From Scatosoma sp045658805 (lineage in GTDB: Bacteria; Bacillota; Clostridia; Christensenellales; Borkfalkiaceae), in the NCBI GenBank assembly GCA_045658805.1, contig JAZOVQ010000001.1, positions 1 through 13,441 of the forward strand: a DNA stretch of 13,441 nt, read 5' to 3'. Below are positions 1-7,549 of the stretch, one piece after another. Position numbers and translations under genes: made by a program. The notes beneath the pieces were generated by a model. The model had not been told where the DNA came from. It worked only from the letters and a program-made list of their open reading frames with translations, and did not search any database. The number at the start of each line of letters is the position of its first letter. Positions within the stretch are counted from its first letter, which is position 1.

Positions 1-83
1 ATCGGTTTTTATGATTTCACGAAATTATCACATAAAATACTCTATAAAACAAAAATTAATTTATATATATAGAGGAAGAATGA

Positions 84-112
84 TTGACAAAAGCTTTTTT
101 TTTAGTTAAAAT
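84..112 (+). promoter_or_regulatory. Sigma-A type promoter of the opp operon
   Basis: A perfect -35 hexamer TTGACA (84-89) is followed after 17 bases by TAAAAT (107-112). The preceding 80 bases are very A/T-rich, as in an UP element. Transcription would start near 119, giving a leader of about 88 nt before the first gene. A second -10-like TATAAT lies at 124-129 but lacks a good -35. Confidence 0.75.
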
Positions 113-142
113 AATAGTTGTGTTATAATGCATAATAGCGGT

Positions 143-169
143 GTTTTGCCCAAAACGCCCTATTGGGCG
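143..169 (+). promoter_or_regulatory. Leader RNA with mutually exclusive hairpins
   Basis: Three short inverted repeats overlap here. GTTTT (143-147) pairs with AAAAC (152-156). GCCCAA (148-153) pairs with TTGGGC (163-168). CGCCC (156-160) pairs with GGGCG (165-169). Only one of the last two can form at a time. The segment lies inside the predicted 5' leader. No T-run follows, so it is not an intrinsic terminator as it stands. A regulatory role is inference only. Confidence 0.3.
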
Positions 170-206
170 ACATCACGATTGATAAAAAAACGCAGAGGAA
201 GATTCT

Positions 207-1481
207 ATGAAAAGAAAATTCAGAAGCAAATTAATACTGTTCTTATTGGCAGTTTTGTCGTTGTTTATCTTCGGCGGCTGTACGTTAGGGGAATCGCTGG
301 ACGATTATAAAGCGCAATACGGTTTAAGCGTTCAAGTTTCCTATTACGCAAACGGCGGTAAGTTTGAAAACAACAAGTCCAAGAAAGAAATTTGGTATCA
401 AGCGGATTCGAAAGCGTTGAACATTGGCGAAACGACGGCAACGGTCAGCGGCTCGGTAGCAATCAAGCGAGATCAGTATATATTTGCAGGTTGGTATCAC
501 ATTGTCGAAGCAAACGGCGAGCTTGTCTTTGAAGACAAAGAAGCAGGCACCTACAAGCTTGGCGAACCCGTTGATTTCACGCAAAGCCTTCCCGAAGGTA
601 CGGTTTGGAACATTGCGGCGAAGTGGACGACGGCATCGAAAGTTATCGTGCAGCTTGTTTGCGAACAAGGCACCACGCTTGTTAATGCCAAAGACCCCAC
701 GAAGAACTTTACGAACGGTAGCGTGATTAGAGAAATTTCCTATGGTTCGACGGGTAAGGCAATTAAACCTACTGGCGATCCCGTAGTTGCAAAAGACGCA
801 AGCCATACTTTCGTTGATTATTATACGGACGCAGCATGTACCACTCCCGTAAAATGGAACCTTAGCAAAGTGGACGAAGACGTAACCATTTATGCGAAGT
901 ATATCACGGGTCAGTGGAATATCGTAAAAGATACCTTGTCGGCGGCAACGATGTTCTCTAACGTAGACGCAACGCAAAAATATTGGATTGCAAACGACAT
1001 TGATTATGCAGGCAACAGTATTTCCGCAATGAGCTCGATGAATTTCGAAATTCAAGGCAACGGACATAAGATTAGCAATATCAAGGTAAACAAATCGCAA
1101 ATCGAAATCAATGCGAAGGTAGCTTTGTTCGGTGCAATCGAAAGCACGGCAACCATTGAAAACTTGGTTTTGGAAAACGTAACCGTTTCCTATTCGGCTA
1201 AGACCAATCAAGTTTCGTGCGCTACCTATTTGGTATTTGCAAGTCTTGCAGACGGCGCGAAGATCACCAACGTTTCCTTGCAAGGCGAAATCAAAGTGAC
1301 GATCGACGGCCCCGCATCGACGGAAGCTTCCTACGAAATCACCAACGATTTGGCTACCAACTTCGGCTACGGCGGATATGAAACGGATGCGGCGTATACG
1401 ACGGCATCTGCAGGCAACGGCTTCAAAGTGTTGACCACTCCGGTAATCACCGTAATGGCAAACGGAAGCCCCATTAATTAA
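207..1481 (+). CDS. Surface lipoprotein with InlB-like repeats and a beta-helix-like C-terminal half
   Basis: The gene encodes 424 residues. The start is the ATG six bases after AGAGGAA (194-200). Residues 1-24 are a lipoprotein signal peptide with basic MKRKFRSK, a hydrophobic core and lipobox FGGC, so Cys25 should be lipidated. Residues about 41-140 and 145-231 look like two InlB/Flg_new-type beta-grasp repeats, each beginning with a strand such as VQVSYYANGG and ending in an aromatic-rich AAKW or IYAKY strand. Residues about 255-365 (IQGNGHKISNIKV, TIENLVLENVTVSY, AKITNVSLQG) have the periodic N-G-I-x-N-L/V pattern of GLUG-like or right-handed beta-helix repeats. Such proteins usually sit on the cell surface and bind ligands or partners. 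The gene is first in the opp operon, 38 bases before oppA, which suggests it captures substrate for or scaffolds the importer. That role is inferred; the precise ligand is unknown. Confidence 0.88.
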   Translation: MKRKFRSKLILFLLAVLSLFIFGGCTLGESLDDYKAQYGLSVQVSYYANGGKFENNKSKKEIWYQADSKALNIGETTATVSGSVAIKRDQYIFAGWYHIVEANGELVFEDKEAGTYKLGEPVDFTQSLPEGTVWNIAAKWTTASKVIVQLVCEQGTTLVNAKDPTKNFTNGSVIREISYGSTGKAIKPTGDPVVAKDASHTFVDYYTDAACTTPVKWNLSKVDEDVTIYAKYITGQWNIVKDTLSAATMFSNVDATQKYWIANDIDYAGNSISAMSSMNFEIQGNGHKISNIKVNKSQIEINAKVALFGAIESTATIENLVLENVTVSYSAKTNQVSCATYLVFASLADGAKITNVSLQGEIKVTIDGPASTEASYEITNDLATNFGYGGYETDAAYTTASAGNGFKVLTTPVITVMANGSPIN

Positions 1482-1519
1482 GAAAAAATTTAAGTAGAAA
1501 ACTTAACGGAGGAATATTT

Positions 1520-4045
1520 ATGAATAAATTAGCAAAAAGAATTGGTTGTTTATTCCTTAGCGCAATCACGGCGTTCTCGTTTGTTGCATGCGGCGACGAT
1601 GAAGAAGTGAGCAGCGGCGGCGTTGGCCCTGGCAACGGCGGTACCACGCAAACGCAAAAGTATGATACGGAAACGCGTCCTGTCGTGTTCTCCACGCAAG
1701 CTTTGGACGGCAACTTTAACCCCTTCTTCGCAACGTCGGGTACCGACACGTCGATTATTGCAGTAACGCAAATCGGTATGTTGACGACGGACGCATTGGG
1801 TAACCCCGTATGCGGTCAAAACGAAGACACCGTAGCGCTTGACTTTACCTATAAGACGTCGGCTGACGGAAAATACACCGATTATAGCTTCATCATTAAG
1901 AACGGTATGTCGTTCAGTGATGGTAAGCCCCTTGATATCGACGACGTACTTTTCAACTTGTACGTATATCTTGACCCTGCATACATGGGTTCAGCAACCA
2001 TCTATTCGACGGATATCGTAGGTTTGAAGGCATACCGCGCACAAGATCCCATGGTAAACGAAGACCTTGGCGAAGACGCAGTAAACGCAACCTTCTATGC
2101 AAACGCTGACCAACGTATCCAAGATATCCGTAACTACCTTGACGGTAAATCGGATACCATCGTTCAAAACCAAACGCAAGTAAATGCGGACATCGTTAAG
2201 ATGAAAGAAATGTTCCGTGAAGAAGTTGAAACGGACTGGACGAACAACGTTGGTTCGCTTGAAAGCTACGAAAAGGAATACCGCTTCACGCAAGATTGGG
2301 AAGTGTTCTATTATGCAGAAGGTCTTGTTTCTCATAAGAGAACGGCTGACGGCAGACTTGAAAAGGACGCTGCTGGCAAATATATGACTTCGCTTGATGA
2401 CGCTGACAATATGTTGGCGGAAGAAATGGCTGCAGTAGTTGCTGCTTCCGGCGCAACGACGGAAGACGCGAAAGCAGAAGTTATTAAAAACTATGCAATT
2501 GAAACGGTATACGAAACGTATACGTTGACCAACACGAAGTTGTTCGAAGTGCTTAACTACTGGCAAACGGGCGCAAACCTTCGTGACGAATTGATGCAAC
2601 AAGCAAAATCCGATTACATCGAAAACTTGAAGAACACGACGGGTTTGAAGGTTAAGACCATCAGCGGTATCACCACCAGCAAGACCTCGACCGACTTCAA
2701 GGGCAACGCTCTTGGCGCTGAACACGACGTATTGAACATTAAGATTAACGGCGTTGACCCCAAAGCTATTTGGAACTTCGCATTCTCCGTTGCTCCCATG
2801 CATTACTATGCAGGTGCAGAACGTGCAGCGAAAGCAAACCGTGTAGATTACTTTGGTGTTGACTATGGTAGCAAGTCCTTCTTCGACGAAGTGCTTCAAG
2901 ATCCCGCAAAGAACGGTTTGCCCGTAGGCGCAGGTCCTTACATGGCATCCGACGAAGCAGGCAGCGCAACGCCTACGAAGGATACCTTCTACAACAACAA
3001 CTGGGTATACTATGTACGTAACCCTTACTTCAGCACCATCGGTACTGGTCTTAGCAATGCAAAGATTAAGTACATGCGTTATAAAGTGGTTGCATCCGAC
3101 AAGCTTATGCAAGCTTTGGAAGCAAAAGACGTTGACTTCGGTGAACCTAACGCAACGGTAGACAACATTAACAAAATTGGCGGCATTTCCCACCTTGCAT
3201 ATCAGCAATACATGACGAATGGTTACGGTTATGTTGGTATCAACCCTAAATACGTTCCCGACATTGAAGTTCGTCAAGCAATCATGATGGCGATGAACAC
3301 GTCTTCCATCATTCAAAACTACTACACCGAAGCATTGGCACAGGTTCTTTACAGACCTATGTCTATCACCAACTGGGCATATCCTCAAGAAGCTACCGAA
3401 TATTATCAATTCACGGCAAACAAGGACGTTATTATCAATAAGGTAAAATCGGCTGGTTGGGTAATGAACAGCAACAACAAGTTTGAAAAAGACGGCAAAC
3501 TCTTGAAGCTTACTTTCACCATCGCAGGTGAAACGACGGATCACCCCGCATACGCAATGTTCAAGACGACGGCAGAATTCCTTAACCAATGCGGCTTTGA
3601 CGTAACGGTTGTTACGGACGTATCCGCACTTAAGAAGCTTGCAACGGGCGGCTTGGCAGTATGGGCAGCAGCATGGTCTTCCACGATCGACCCTGACCTT
3701 TACCAAGTATATCATAAGGATAGTAACGCTACCAGCGTTAAGAACTGGGGCTATCCTACCATTATGAACGATACCACCGGCCAATTCGATTTCGAAAAGA
3801 CGGTTATCAATAACTTGAGTGATAAGATTGAAGCAGCAAGAGAAGTTATGTCCGAAGAAGAACGTGCACCTTTGTACGCTGAAGCTTTGGATATGATCAT
3901 GTCGCTTGCAGTAGAACTTCCTACCTATCAAAGAAACGACCTTGTTGTATATAATAAGGAAGTTATCAACGTAAACTCGCTCAACCAAAACGCAACGGCA
4001 AACAGCGGCGTTGTTGACAAACTCTGGGAAATCAATTATAACTAA
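1520..4045 (+). CDS. oppA: Oligopeptide-type ABC transporter substrate-binding lipoprotein (SBP_bac_5 family) with a large insertion
   Basis: This is the extracytoplasmic solute receptor of an Opp/Dpp-type importer, delivering peptides or related ligands to OppB/OppC. It has 841 residues; the family is usually about 520-600. A signal peptide ends in lipobox FVAC, with Cys24 as lipid anchor. Family landmarks are FSDGKPLDIDDVLFNL (132 onward), a G-x-GPY motif (470-474, GAGPY) and the C-terminal segment with WAAAWSSTIDPDLYQVYHKD. Between about residues 176 and 402 lies extra, mainly helical, acidic sequence not expected in the family; the fold resumes at NIKINGVDPKAIWNFAF. The ribosome site CGGAGGA (1507-1513) is strong, unlike that of oppB, which fits the usual excess of binding protein over permease. 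Ligand specificity cannot be read from sequence; peptides are the default, and oligosaccharides are possible for this family. Confidence 0.93.
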   Translation: MNKLAKRIGCLFLSAITAFSFVACGDDEEVSSGGVGPGNGGTTQTQKYDTETRPVVFSTQALDGNFNPFFATSGTDTSIIAVTQIGMLTTDALGNPVCGQNEDTVALDFTYKTSADGKYTDYSFIIKNGMSFSDGKPLDIDDVLFNLYVYLDPAYMGSATIYSTDIVGLKAYRAQDPMVNEDLGEDAVNATFYANADQRIQDIRNYLDGKSDTIVQNQTQVNADIVKMKEMFREEVETDWTNNVGSLESYEKEYRFTQDWEVFYYAEGLVSHKRTADGRLEKDAAGKYMTSLDDADNMLAEEMAAVVAASGATTEDAKAEVIKNYAIETVYETYTLTNTKLFEVLNYWQTGANLRDELMQQAKSDYIENLKNTTGLKVKTISGITTSKTSTDFKGNALGAEHDVLNIKINGVDPKAIWNFAFSVAPMHYYAGAERAAKANRVDYFGVDYGSKSFFDEVLQDPAKNGLPVGAGPYMASDEAGSATPTKDTFYNNNWVYYVRNPYFSTIGTGLSNAKIKYMRYKVVASDKLMQALEAKDVDFGEPNATVDNINKIGGISHLAYQQYMTNGYGYVGINPKYVPDIEVRQAIMMAMNTSSIIQNYYTEALAQVLYRPMSITNWAYPQEATEYYQFTANKDVIINKVKSAGWVMNSNNKFEKDGKLLKLTFTIAGETTDHPAYAMFKTTAEFLNQCGFDVTVVTDVSALKKLATGGLAVWAAAWSSTIDPDLYQVYHKDSNATSVKNWGYPTIMNDTTGQFDFEKTVINNLSDKIEAAREVMSEEERAPLYAEALDMIMSLAVELPTYQRNDLVVYNKEVINVNSLNQNATANSGVVDKLWEINYN

Positions 4046-4117
4046 GCAACGCTTTTAAAAAGCAAACGCTTACAGTAATTGTTTTTCTGAAAATAAACGA
4101 AAAGTGAAGAAAAACAG

Positions 4118-5140
4118 ATGGTAAAATACTGTATAAAAAGAATTCTTCTTTCCATTCTGATCCTGTTCGGCGTATCATTAATTTTGTATTTCTTGGTACG
4201 CCTGATGCCGGTCAGCTATTTGGAAAATAAGCTGGCAAGCGCCCTCGGTAGTAGCGGCGGCGACATCAGCTATGAAAAAAGATTGGAAGAAATGATGGCT
4301 TATTACGGGCTGGAAAGAGGGGACGGCAGTTTCTGGAGTGAATTTGTCGCAATCCTTAAAGGCTATTGGAGCTGGTTGTCCAACTTCGTTGGCGGCGATT
4401 TCGGTACGTCTTGGAAATATAACCAACCCGTAGAAGACGTTATTTTTGGGAACATGGGCGTTTCGTTCGCCATTTCCCTCGTATCTTTGATTTTGCAGCT
4501 CGTTATTGCAATCCCTCTTGGGATTAAGTGCGCATGCAATCAATACGGCAAACTCGATTATAGCGTTACCGTTTTAACCATGATCGGTATCTCTTTCCCG
4601 ACCTTCTTCTTCGGAAGTATCGTAATCAAGTTCTTTGCGCTTGATTTGGGTTGGTTCGAAGTAGGCGGTTTGCATTCCAACTTGGCTACGGACGTAAGCG
4701 GGTTCACCCGTTTTGTCGATCTTTTGTGGCACTTGGTGCTTCCCATGCTCGTATTGGTTATCCTTTCCATTGGTTCGCTCATGAGATATACGAGAACGAA
4801 CACTTTGGAAGTACTTAACGCGGATTATATCCGTACGGCGCGCGCAAAAGGGCTTTCGGAAAACAAAGTTGTTTATAAGCACGTATTTAGAAACACGATG
4901 ATTCCGCTTGTTACGATGCTTGCTGGTACGGTGCCCAGCCTTTTCGGCGGTGCAATGATTACCGAAACGGTATTCGATATTCCGGGTATCGGTAATTTGG
5001 CGTACAACGCGTTGCTTGCAGGTGACATTCCGTTCATCATGGGCTACAATATGTTTATTGCAGTTTTGACAGTGTTGGGTATTTTGCTTACCGACATTAT
5101 GTACGCAGTGGTTGACCCTCGCGTAAAATTGGGCGATTAA
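4118..5140 (+). CDS. oppB: Opp/Dpp-type ABC transporter permease, OppB subunit
   Basis: One of two membrane subunits forming the translocation path of the importer. It has 340 residues, a normal length. TM1 is at about 8-30, followed by an external segment containing GGDFGTSWKYNQPV (92-105), the family's GDFGTS motif. Further helices lie at about 112-137, 149-175, 202-222, 261-283 and 305-331. The EAA loop that docks onto the ATPases is ADYIRTARAKGL (235-246), followed by the conserved RNTMIPLVT. The C-terminus ends with VDPRVKLGD, typical of the family. The start ATG at 4118 has only a weak purine-rich site upstream (AGTGAAGA), and 72 bases separate it from oppA. It is most likely translated at a lower rate than oppA. 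It pairs with OppC directly downstream. Confidence 0.96.
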   Translation: MVKYCIKRILLSILILFGVSLILYFLVRLMPVSYLENKLASALGSSGGDISYEKRLEEMMAYYGLERGDGSFWSEFVAILKGYWSWLSNFVGGDFGTSWKYNQPVEDVIFGNMGVSFAISLVSLILQLVIAIPLGIKCACNQYGKLDYSVTVLTMIGISFPTFFFGSIVIKFFALDLGWFEVGGLHSNLATDVSGFTRFVDLLWHLVLPMLVLVILSIGSLMRYTRTNTLEVLNADYIRTARAKGLSENKVVYKHVFRNTMIPLVTMLAGTVPSLFGGAMITETVFDIPGIGNLAYNALLAGDIPFIMGYNMFIAVLTVLGILLTDIMYAVVDPRVKLGD

Positions 5141-5150
5141 GGAGGACGTT

Positions 5151-6251
5151 ATGGAAGAAAGAAATGATATCCTTTCGGAATTACCCGAAGAAGAAATTGT
5201 AGAAAACGTAGCGGCTTCTGAAGAAATCAGCGCGGAAGAATTACACGGCGAAACGCTCACGGATAGAGTGCGCGTATTGTCGCCTGGCATGATGGTTGCA
5301 AAACGTTTCTTCCGTTCGAAATTGTCCATGGTCGGCTTGGTTATGTTGATTTCGTTGTTCTTATTCTCCTTTATCGGGCCTATGTTCTCCAGCTGGTATC
5401 AAGGCGGCGAAAAGGTTGTAGATGAACAAAACGTTAAAGACATTATTAACGTTGCGGAAGTGGAATACATTGACGCAAACGGCGAAACGCAAATTGGCTA
5501 CGACATTACCGTAGAAACGCCTACGGTTAACAAGCGCGGCGACATTTCTTGGTCGCATTGGCTTGGTACGGACGAATACGGCGAAGACATTTTCACCTGC
5601 CTTATGCTCGGCGGTAGAATTTCGCTTACAATCGGCTTTGTCGTTATTATATTAGAAACCATTATTGGTGTCGTATTGGGCGGCTTGGCTGGTTATTTCG
5701 GCGGTTGGGTGGATAACCTTATCATGCGTATAGTCGACATTTTGAGCTGTATCCCGACGTTGCCTATTATGTTGATTTTGTCGGCAACCTTGACGGCAAA
5801 CGAAATTTTGGGCATAGAAAGATTGTATTATTTGATGGTCGTTCTAACGCTATTTGGTTGGGTAGGTACGGCGAGATTGGTAAGAGGTCAAATTTTGTCC
5901 TTGCGTGAACAGGAATTCATGTTGGCTGCAAAATGTTCCGGTCTTTCCACTTCGAGAAAGATTTTCAAGCACTTGCTTCCCAACGTAATGCCTCAGCTTA
6001 TCGTATCCATGACGCTTGGCTTGGGTAGTATCATTTTGACGGAAGCAACCCTTGGTTACTTGGGCCTCGGCGCGCCCTTGGGTACGTCTACGTGGGGCGC
6101 AATGATCAGCTCGGCGGCTAAATTCGAATATCTTTCCAGCTATCCCAATTTCTGGATTCCTCCCGGAATTTGTATCACGCTTGCAATTTTGGCGTTCAAC
6201 TTTGTTGGCGACGGACTCCGTGACGCATTCGACCCTAAGATGAAGAGGTAA
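5151..6251 (+). CDS. oppC: Opp/Dpp-type ABC transporter permease, OppC subunit, with extended external loop
   Basis: The second membrane subunit of the importer, 366 residues, starting five bases after a GGAGGA ribosome site (5141-5146) that abuts the oppB stop. Residues 1-45 are a strongly acidic cytoplasmic extension. TM1 is at about 57-77. The family motif HWLGTDEYGEDIF (136-148) precedes the core helices. The EAA loop is EQEFMLAAKCSGL (253-265), followed by HLLPNVMPQLIV. The C-terminus has GDGLRDAFDP, which is diagnostic. Between TM1 and the LGTDE motif there are about 58 residues (78-135, including VEYIDANGETQIGYDITVETP), longer than the roughly 25-35 usual. This gives a bigger external loop that could meet the enlarged binding protein. 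Assignment is firm; the significance of the loop is inferred. Confidence 0.96.
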   Translation: MEERNDILSELPEEEIVENVAASEEISAEELHGETLTDRVRVLSPGMMVAKRFFRSKLSMVGLVMLISLFLFSFIGPMFSSWYQGGEKVVDEQNVKDIINVAEVEYIDANGETQIGYDITVETPTVNKRGDISWSHWLGTDEYGEDIFTCLMLGGRISLTIGFVVIILETIIGVVLGGLAGYFGGWVDNLIMRIVDILSCIPTLPIMLILSATLTANEILGIERLYYLMVVLTLFGWVGTARLVRGQILSLREQEFMLAAKCSGLSTSRKIFKHLLPNVMPQLIVSMTLGLGSIILTEATLGYLGLGAPLGTSTWGAMISSAAKFEYLSSYPNFWIPPGICITLAILAFNFVGDGLRDAFDPKMKR

Positions 6252-6256
6252 TTACG

Positions 6257-7549
6257 ATGGCAGAAGAAAAAAAGAATAAATCTCATTATATTTCCGCCAA
6301 GGAATCTCGTCGAATTGCAAAAGAAAATATTAGGATTACCAAGGAATTCGAAAAAAGAAAGAAGAGAAAGAACGTAGAGGCGGAATACCTCACGCAAATG
6401 AAAGACGAGAAAAATATCGTCGAATTTGAGGATTTGAATACCTATTTCTACACCGATACGGGGGTAGTAAAAGCGGTAAACGGCGTTACGTTCTCCATTC
6501 CCGCAGGCTCGACGGTTGGCGTCGTAGGGGAATCGGGTTGCGGTAAAAGTGTAACCTCGCTTTCCTTGATGCAGCTTGTACAAGGCCCCAGCGGTCAAAT
6601 TGTAAGCGGTTCCATTCGTTTCCGTTCTAACGCTTTCCGCCGCGACGCATTCGGTAAGAAAATTCCCGTATATGAAACGGAAATTGTAGACGGAAAAGAA
6701 ATCGTTTTGAAGGACGCAAAAGGCAAACCCATTCACAAGAAAAACGAATTGGGCGGTTACCTTTACGAAATGGACGAAAAGGTTTACGATATCGCAAAGA
6801 TGCCTTTGGAAGCTATGCGTTCTATTCGCGGACGTGAAATTTCTATGATTTTCCAAGAACCTATGACGTCCTTGAACCCCGTTTTCACGATTGGTAATCA
6901 ATTGGACGAAGTTGCGTTCTTGCACATTGAAGGGATCTCGAAATCGGACGCTAAAAAACGTAGTATCGAAATGCTTAATCTTGTAGGTATCGCGGATCCT
7001 GAGGGCGTTTATAAAAAATATCCTCACGAACTTTCGGGCGGTATGCGTCAACGTGTTATGATTGCAATGTCCTTGCTTTGCAATCCTCGTTTGATTATCG
7101 CTGACGAACCTACGACGGCGCTTGACGTTACCATTCAGGCGCAAATTCTCGATTTGCTTCGTGAAATTAAAGGTAAAATCAACGGTTCGATCATGCTCAT
7201 CACGCACGACTTGGGCGTAGTTGCTGAAATGGCGGACTTCGTTGTAGTTATGTACGCAGGTAAAATTATCGAAATGGGTACTGCGGAAGACATTTTCGAC
7301 AATCCTTTGCACCCGTACACGATTGGTTTGCAAAAGAGTAAGCCTACCGTAGACGGTGACGTGGAATCGTTGTATTGTATTCCTGGTTTCGTTCCTAACC
7401 CCGTTGATATGCCTAACTATTGCTATTTCCGCGATAGATGCGACAGATGCCGTAAGGAATGCGCAGGCGCATATCCTCAGCTTGTAAAAGTGACGGATAC
7501 GCACAGCGTTTCCTGCTATCTCTATAAGGAGGGTGAATCGAATGACTGA
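6257..7549 (+). CDS. oppD: Opp/Dpp-type ABC transporter ATPase, OppD subunit, with N-terminal extension and internal insert
   Basis: A cytoplasmic ATPase that powers the importer as a heterodimer with OppF. It has 430 residues; the family is usually about 320-350. Walker A is GESGCGKS (91-98), the Q-loop Q is at 200 (IFQEPMTSLNP), the signature is LSGGM (259-263), Walker B is LIIADEP with catalytic Glu284, and the switch His is 317. The oligo_HPY tail NPLHPYTIGL (349-358) marks the Opp/Dpp class. Cysteines 389, 395, 402 and 420 match the four-cysteine pattern reported to bind an iron-sulfur cluster in relatives such as DppD; Cys398 is extra. Residues 1-50 form a charged extension with a basic KRKKRK cluster (33-38). 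About 45 extra residues lie within 121-187. The start is six bases after the oppC stop, with AGAGG overlapping the end of oppC. Confidence 0.95.
   Translation: MAEEKKNKSHYISAKESRRIAKENIRITKEFEKRKKRKNVEAEYLTQMKDEKNIVEFEDLNTYFYTDTGVVKAVNGVTFSIPAGSTVGVVGESGCGKSVTSLSLMQLVQGPSGQIVSGSIRFRSNAFRRDAFGKKIPVYETEIVDGKEIVLKDAKGKPIHKKNELGGYLYEMDEKVYDIAKMPLEAMRSIRGREISMIFQEPMTSLNPVFTIGNQLDEVAFLHIEGISKSDAKKRSIEMLNLVGIADPEGVYKKYPHELSGGMRQRVMIAMSLLCNPRLIIADEPTTALDVTIQAQILDLLREIKGKINGSIMLITHDLGVVAEMADFVVVMYAGKIIEMGTAEDIFDNPLHPYTIGLQKSKPTVDGDVESLYCIPGFVPNPVDMPNYCYFRDRCDRCRKECAGAYPQLVKVTDTHSVSCYLYKEGESND
7526..7533 (+). promoter_or_regulatory. Ribosome binding site that fixes the oppF start
   Basis: AAGGAGGG lies eight bases before ATG 7542. 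An in-frame GTG at 7533 would overlap this site itself, so it cannot be the start it serves. The ATG at 7542 is chosen. Confidence 0.85.

Noticed and set aside
80..109. Nine-codon frame after an AGAGGAAG motif upstream of the first gene
   Set aside because: It overlaps the -35 and spacer of the opp promoter and would not be on that transcript; most likely chance in A/G-rich sequence.
1991..3988. Long open frame antisense to oppA (665 codons)
   Set aside because: It lies entirely opposite a firmly identified gene, has a Cys/Arg/Asn-rich composition unlike a folded protein and no ribosome site; it results from the codon bias of oppA.
4051..4063. Small inverted repeat GCTTT-TAA-AAAGC between oppA and oppB
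   Set aside because: Only five weak pairs and no T-run; not convincing as an attenuator.
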